From: Paralichthys olivaceus
Lineage: Eukaryota; Chordata; Actinopteri; Pleuronectiformes; Paralichthyidae
NCBI RefSeq assembly: GCF_024713975.1
Contig: NC_091116.1
Span: forward strand, 7,656,986 to 7,720,985
DNA: 64,000 nt
Direction of reading: 5' to 3'
Every line of letters begins with the position of its first letter. Position 1 is the first letter of the stretch. Below the pieces are notes generated by a model. It saw nothing but the letters and a program-made list of their open reading frames with translations, had not been told where the DNA came from and did not search any database. The position numbers and the translations under genes were made by a program. This document shows positions 58,990 through 64,000 of this stretch, one piece after another.

Positions 58990-59250
58990 ATTAATAGTTT
59001 TAACTCCGCTGCAGAGTTAATGTGATTTTCTTTACAACACACAGACACTGGTGTCTCGCTCGCGGTAAATCCAGGGGGGGTTCACACATCAACCTCTCCT
59101 GGACATTTGCACATACTAAGAGTTCAGGCAGATACAGTCTGCAGAAACTGCGCAGAGTCTCACTCAGATATTTGCGTTCACACATGTACCTCCTCCAGAG
59201 AAGATACAGAGAAACCGCGGAGTTAAGTGCATGTCTGAAAGCAGCTTATG
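58990..59250 (-). mobile_element. Second copy of the ddx4-intron DNA element, internally deleted
   Basis: Reverse-complemented, it reads GCTGCTTTCAGACATGCACT, then TTCTCTGGAGGAGGTACATG, GAGTGAGACTCTGCGCAGTT and ACACCAGTGTCTGTGTGTTG, in the same order as 20716-21100. The middle of the longer copy is largely missing, and the far terminus is not evident. Confidence 0.6.
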
Positions 59251-60364
59251 CTCAGCTAGAACAAGTCTTGGCATCAGCTTTCTGTGCTTGGTGCACAGAC
59301 ATGAGATTAACAGTCATCAAAGCTAAGAAATTTGACCCAAAACATTTTTAACTTTCCTCTCACAACTCAAAATATGGGGAACAAGGACAATAACATTTTA
59401 CTCAAAATAGGGGCAAACAAATTCCATCTGGCCAAGCTCAATTTAAGGACCTTAGATTGCAATTAAACACTGTTGAGCTGAGAAGATTTTCAACATTATG
59501 GGGGTTTCCAGGTGCATGGTTTTCCTGTGGAATGGGACTATCCTTGAATAGTTGCTAGGCTGAATTATTTTGTCAGCCGGTTGTGTTGAGCTACTTGTCA
59601 TGCATTCACATGAATATCCAGGGGTTGAAGAGGGCCAGAACTATTGGTCCCTGTGACTGATGACTTGCGCTTCATCTTTTCATCTTCTATTCCTTTTTGT
59701 ACAAATGCAGCCAGAGACAATTCAAGTATGGACAGAATACTACTGGATCATGTTTCAGGCTCTCAGACAGTCATTTCCGCCTGTATCTGTGCTTCTGACC
59801 TTGACCAGGTTGTGCACTCTGGTAGCAGCCTGTACTCTGCAGCTGTTTATAGGTGAAACACTGAAAGGAATGCCATAGTACACTTTGTTGCAGGATACCG
59901 GTGCAATGTCATTTTGGTGGGAGGGAGAAGATTGAAGGAACTGGATTTACAGGTAATGGGTTGGGACATGTGCATTTCTTCACTTTAAATGTTGTGTGTG
60001 GTACATTACAACATTCCTTTTCTTTAGAGATTCTTGGAAAAATAGTTGCTGCTTTGATATTCTATCTGCAGGCATTTAGAAAAACACATGGCAAACAGTC
60101 CAGTCTTTTCCCTGAACGATTGTCTCAATGTTTACCACTGACACAAGACAACACTGTGATAGCATCCACTTAGATAGCTGGTGGAACATGTTCAATCTTG
60201 TAACTACTGGATCTTGATGTGACATTGATAACATGCATGGAAAACTGAGTGGGACTCATTGATCCAGAGCTAAACATGAACACTGTCTCATTCACAAGAG
60301 ATACAGTGCTCACCTTCACATGCTTTCTCGTTTAACAGTATTGCACTTCCTGATCTGCATCTGA

Positions 60365-60365
<1 letters not shown>

Positions 60366-60415
<50 letters not shown>
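60366..60415. repeat. (GT)n microsatellite
   Basis: About 25 GT units in the right-hand gene-poor region. Confidence 0.97.
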
Positions 60416-60416
<1 letters not shown>

Positions 60417-63400
60417 AGACTTGTAAAAGTTTAGCAGAGAAGTCCAAATTCTCTTCTCCTAAAGCCGCAAGGTGCTTGCCTTTAACTTTGCTGTATAGAA
60501 CGTCTGAAGTCCTTTATTCACTCACAACCCAAGGCCACACCATAATGCCCCATAGGTCAATAATTGACAGAGGATCATTATGCGAAGTCTGTCAAAGGCA
60601 CTGGTTAATGTGTAAAGCTGTGAAAAGAACCTGTGGTTACATTTCACTTGTTCAACCAGACTGGAACACATCTGTGCACTTCATTGAACAATGAAATGAC
60701 AATGATATCTTTGTGTTAAGTTGTGTCACCTTTATGCTGCTGGGATGCATTTCCTGATGACTAACTGCACATAAGTATAAGCAGTGAAGTTATATGTCAG
60801 CAGCCTCAGTGACCAAACAGGTATGACCTGTTGAAATCCAATCATTGGGGTATTTGTCAAGATGATTTGCCAAAAAAACAAAACCAAACTGCAAGAAGGG
60901 AAGACGACAAAGACATGTATATATTAATGGTTGCAGAACAGAGAGAAGCATTTTGTTGACCTTTCTCCAACTTTTTATTTATGCACTTCAGAAAAGCATT
61001 AGAGAAAAATCAGGCCAGAACTTGTTTGGTTTTGGACAGATTGGATAGACAGAAGGGTAAAAGGAGTGAAGTTTTGTGCAGGAATAATCCGACCAGTGGA
61101 GAACTTCATATGGAATTAGTTGATGTCTTTATAAAGCAACTCTAAATGTTTTAGGACATGTTTTCCCAGTCCTTATCACCTATTTTTTTAGGTCCTATGT
61201 GCAAACAATCAGAATTTGTCTTTATAGGGCTAAAAAAGGTGCGCCATCCTCTGCCCTTAACTCCAGGAGGAAGGAAAAACTACCACATTGCAAACCTAAT
61301 ATGGCTGTATCTTATTCCTCTGAGCCATAGAGCTCCATTGCTAAAATCTATTAAAACACATCCATACACCACACTGTTGTAACTGATCCATGTTCCAAAT
61401 GTGGATTCATCAGATTCACGAGTCATTTTTGAAGATCGACATCGTCAGCAGGATCCAGTGGGATTGAAGCTGCAGTCAGGATGGAGGAGTCAGGGAGATT
61501 ATTGATGTGGGTCTTTTTAATTGGATTTGTTGACTTGAAGAATATAGATAAACACCGTAGAGGATACTTCTGTCACAGCCCAACAGTCCCCTTAAGAAAC
61601 CACATTTAAATTCACTAGATATGGAATTTTATTTGAATCTGCATCAAATTGTGCAGACTCTTAAACATCAGCAGCATAAACATGTCTGAGTCTTTTCATC
61701 ATAATCCAGGAATTATCCAGGAAGTATCCTGGATTTGAAAACATATTGTCTTCGGTGGAGGTAAATATCAATACTTGCTCTTTCTCTATTGAAACAGTAC
61801 TAAAGGAAATACTGCTTCTACTTTTCAGTGATACGACTTAATAGGAAGCTTTTACATACATATATGAAGTACGACTGCACTAAATAGATAAAAAAGATGC
61901 ATTTTCCACATTTTGAGATTAAAAACCTACACAAAACTGAACCTGATCTCTCACCATAAAGTTACAGTATTTAAAAACACACTGCATCACCTTCGTCAAG
62001 CGAATGTTTTTCTTGTTGGGTGACTTTGTTACCCAATCCCAGGAAGGCAGGGCATGATGTCACAGCGGAGCGAAGGTGGGAACAAGATAGGGCTGCCTAC
62101 ATTTCATGAACTCCACTGTCATCAACATGCATATTTGCAAATACCGGTAAATGGGATGTAGAGGAAATGTATCAGTGGGAAATGAAGCATGTGTAAAAAA
62201 GAAACTATAAATGAGTGACTAACTAATGAAAAAATAAGTTTATTCAGTTATTTTGTCTTATATTACTTTGTAGGTAGTTGTGAGGTGATTTAGGTGCTGG
62301 TGTCCACTGTGTAACAACACCCTCCCTATTAAACTTTCAGTGTTTTCTCGTCTGTCACCGTGCTCCAAACCTGCTCCGCTCATCACACATCCTGATCGGT
62401 CACGGAGGCTGTGGTGAAACGTAGGCGATTGTGAAATGTTGTGCTAGTTACAAATTAAACCACATCTCACTCATAATTAGCTGCTGCTTACCCTAGTACA
62501 AAGTTTACGACTCGTTCCGTCCAATTATTCATGTGATGGTTAATATTTGAGCCAGATAGATAACCCGAAACATAGAATTAGACTCGGGCTCTTTGAACTG
62601 GGAACAATTTAGCACTGCATGGTCACCTGTTAGTGATTATGAAACTGGTATTTTCCAGATAAAGGCCCGGTGCTCAATCTCAGTCCAGTGCTGCACCAAA
62701 GAGGAAACTATCGCCATAGGGAACAATCTGCTAGTGAATGAGGTTTAAACAGCAGTTTGCGTCTGAGCCATTTGTCGATCAGCAACAACTGTCCGCAGCG
62801 TCTTGTCCTCACAGGGTTGTTTGTCAGGTTGGAGTTCTGTGTGCACTCTGAGCCTCTGCCTTTAATCCTAATGATTCTATGCATAATATTTTATTTTTAA
62901 ATCAAAAAAATTATATAGATGTGTATATGTTTCCAAATTCATCAGGACATATTGCACTCAAAACAAATTAGGACCCATTTTACTTCCAAATCTGATTATA
63001 TTCGATCACATGTTTGCTCAGTTATGTTTCAAAGAGATTACGGAAAAAAAGGTGGCATTACATTGTTGAGGTTTTTATTGGAATATTGCCATAGAACACT
63101 ACCTACCATTAAGAAAATCTAATGTTCTTCCATTATATTCTTCTATTGTATGTGTCAGTATTATTGATGAATACCAGAGCAGATAGCTTATATCGCTAAT
63201 AATGATTAAACACTAATTGAAGCACAGTCATAGTTGTGGACATTGACCACTTTGCTGTAAAGACTGGGAGCATTGACACTTATAAAGGGTGTGTGTTGAC
63301 TGAAGGGCAAAGAAGTCAGTGATGGCCTGCAGGAAGAACTGTTGCACCAAAACAAAGTTTATACAGTTTCCATAGCAGTTTTATTTTATTTGCCGGTGTA

Positions 63401-64000
63401 GACACACAATTGTGTGTATGTGTTTTTTACCAAACTTGGTGCGAATATTACTTAGTCTCACAATTTACTGAGCTGATTGGTAGAAAAATACGGTACAAAA
63501 TATAACATTTCTATGATAAATCGGCCAATAATAGAGAATATTTCATCGATCAGAAGATTATTCCCTATTCCCCAATGAAGTCAGAAAATGATGTCAGACA
63601 TGGATCAAACTTGTTTGATCTGTTTAGGTAAACTGTAAATAAAAAAGTGCTCTGGGGTCAAAATGTTTTCTGTTCTTACTGTCTAAAAGAAAAGAAAAAA
63701 GATCGGTCCCATTGGTTTTCCTTCAGTGCAGGACCATGGGTGGGTTATGAAGTCTTAACCTTGACTTCATGACATTGTAATGAATGTGTCCACTCTGTTA
63801 CAGAGAGGACACATAACTTGGGCAGATCCCAGTGTCCGCAGCAGAGGTCCAGTCCCGTGGCAGAGCAGCGCACCCTCATATTAACACCTGCTGAAAGGTA
63901 GAGCGACGTCAGAAAGGCTGGGAGTCTACCTGAGAACATGATGTCCTTGAAGCACAGGTGAATGTCACCCAGCGCACCCTGTCACAACCACTCTGACCTG

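Larger units (their letters stand above)
54101..64000. other. Gene-poor right flank
   Basis: No ORF in this 10-kb stretch shows a recognisable domain plus splice sites. It contains an AATC short repeat at about 54745-54766, a composite repeat at 55340-55662, the second copy of the ddx4-intron DNA element at 58990-59250, and a GT microsatellite at 60366-60415. An unspliced non-coding transcript cannot be excluded. Confidence 0.6.

Noticed and set aside
59022-59351. 109-codon plus-strand ORF
   Set aside because: It lies mostly across the DNA-element copy at 58990-59250; no domain is seen.

Overview
This is vertebrate nuclear DNA, almost certainly from a ray-finned fish (teleost). Genes are split into short exons with GT-AG introns, and CA/TG microsatellites and AATAAA signals are frequent. 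The encoded proteins are recognisable vertebrate orthologues with compact, fish-like introns. The species cannot be named from the window. No operon, phage, CRISPR array, toxin gene or viral gene was seen. I spliced the gene models by hand; all five complete multi-exon reading frames with a recognised start and stop, plus a sixth (ANKRD10), sum to an exact multiple of three.

Layout, left to right. (1) 14-2451, minus: 5' part of hsf2bp, a meiotic BRCA2-partner protein; the 3' part lies off the left edge. (2) 2693-10336, plus: ankrd10, head-to-head with hsf2bp across a 241-bp shared promoter. (3) 11644-15434, minus: ccdc14, a centriolar-satellite coiled-coil protein, tail-to-tail with ankrd10. 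(4) 16361-22141, minus: ddx4 (vasa), the germline DEAD-box helicase, with 22 coding exons. (5) 24935-31141, plus: ube3a, the HECT ubiquitin ligase E6AP, divergent from ddx4. (6) 35733-39015, minus: a cyclic-nucleotide-gated channel alpha subunit, best matched to cnga3, convergent with ube3a. (7) 39016-47891: a gap with a tRNA-Arg(TCG) gene at 44659-44731 and several repeats. (8) 47892-53781, minus: atp1b1, the Na+/K+-ATPase beta-1 subunit. (9) 53782-64000: about 10 kb with no gene I can support.

The genes do not form one pathway. Two points of organisation stand out. ube3a next to cnga3 is the vertebrate arrangement that existed before the imprinted Prader-Willi/Angelman domain was assembled in eutherians. 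hsf2bp, ccdc14 and ddx4 (two germline genes and a centriole gene) lie within 22 kb, with ankrd10 interleaved between hsf2bp and ccdc14. The most interesting smaller signals are a 120-nt stop-free, in-frame intron and two back-to-back upstream ORFs in ube3a; a string of phase-1 exons encoding the vasa RG-rich arm, including a GC-AG intron; TG-repeat tracts just upstream of two 3' splice sites; and two copies of one DNA-transposon-like element. I did not find a wholly new biological system.
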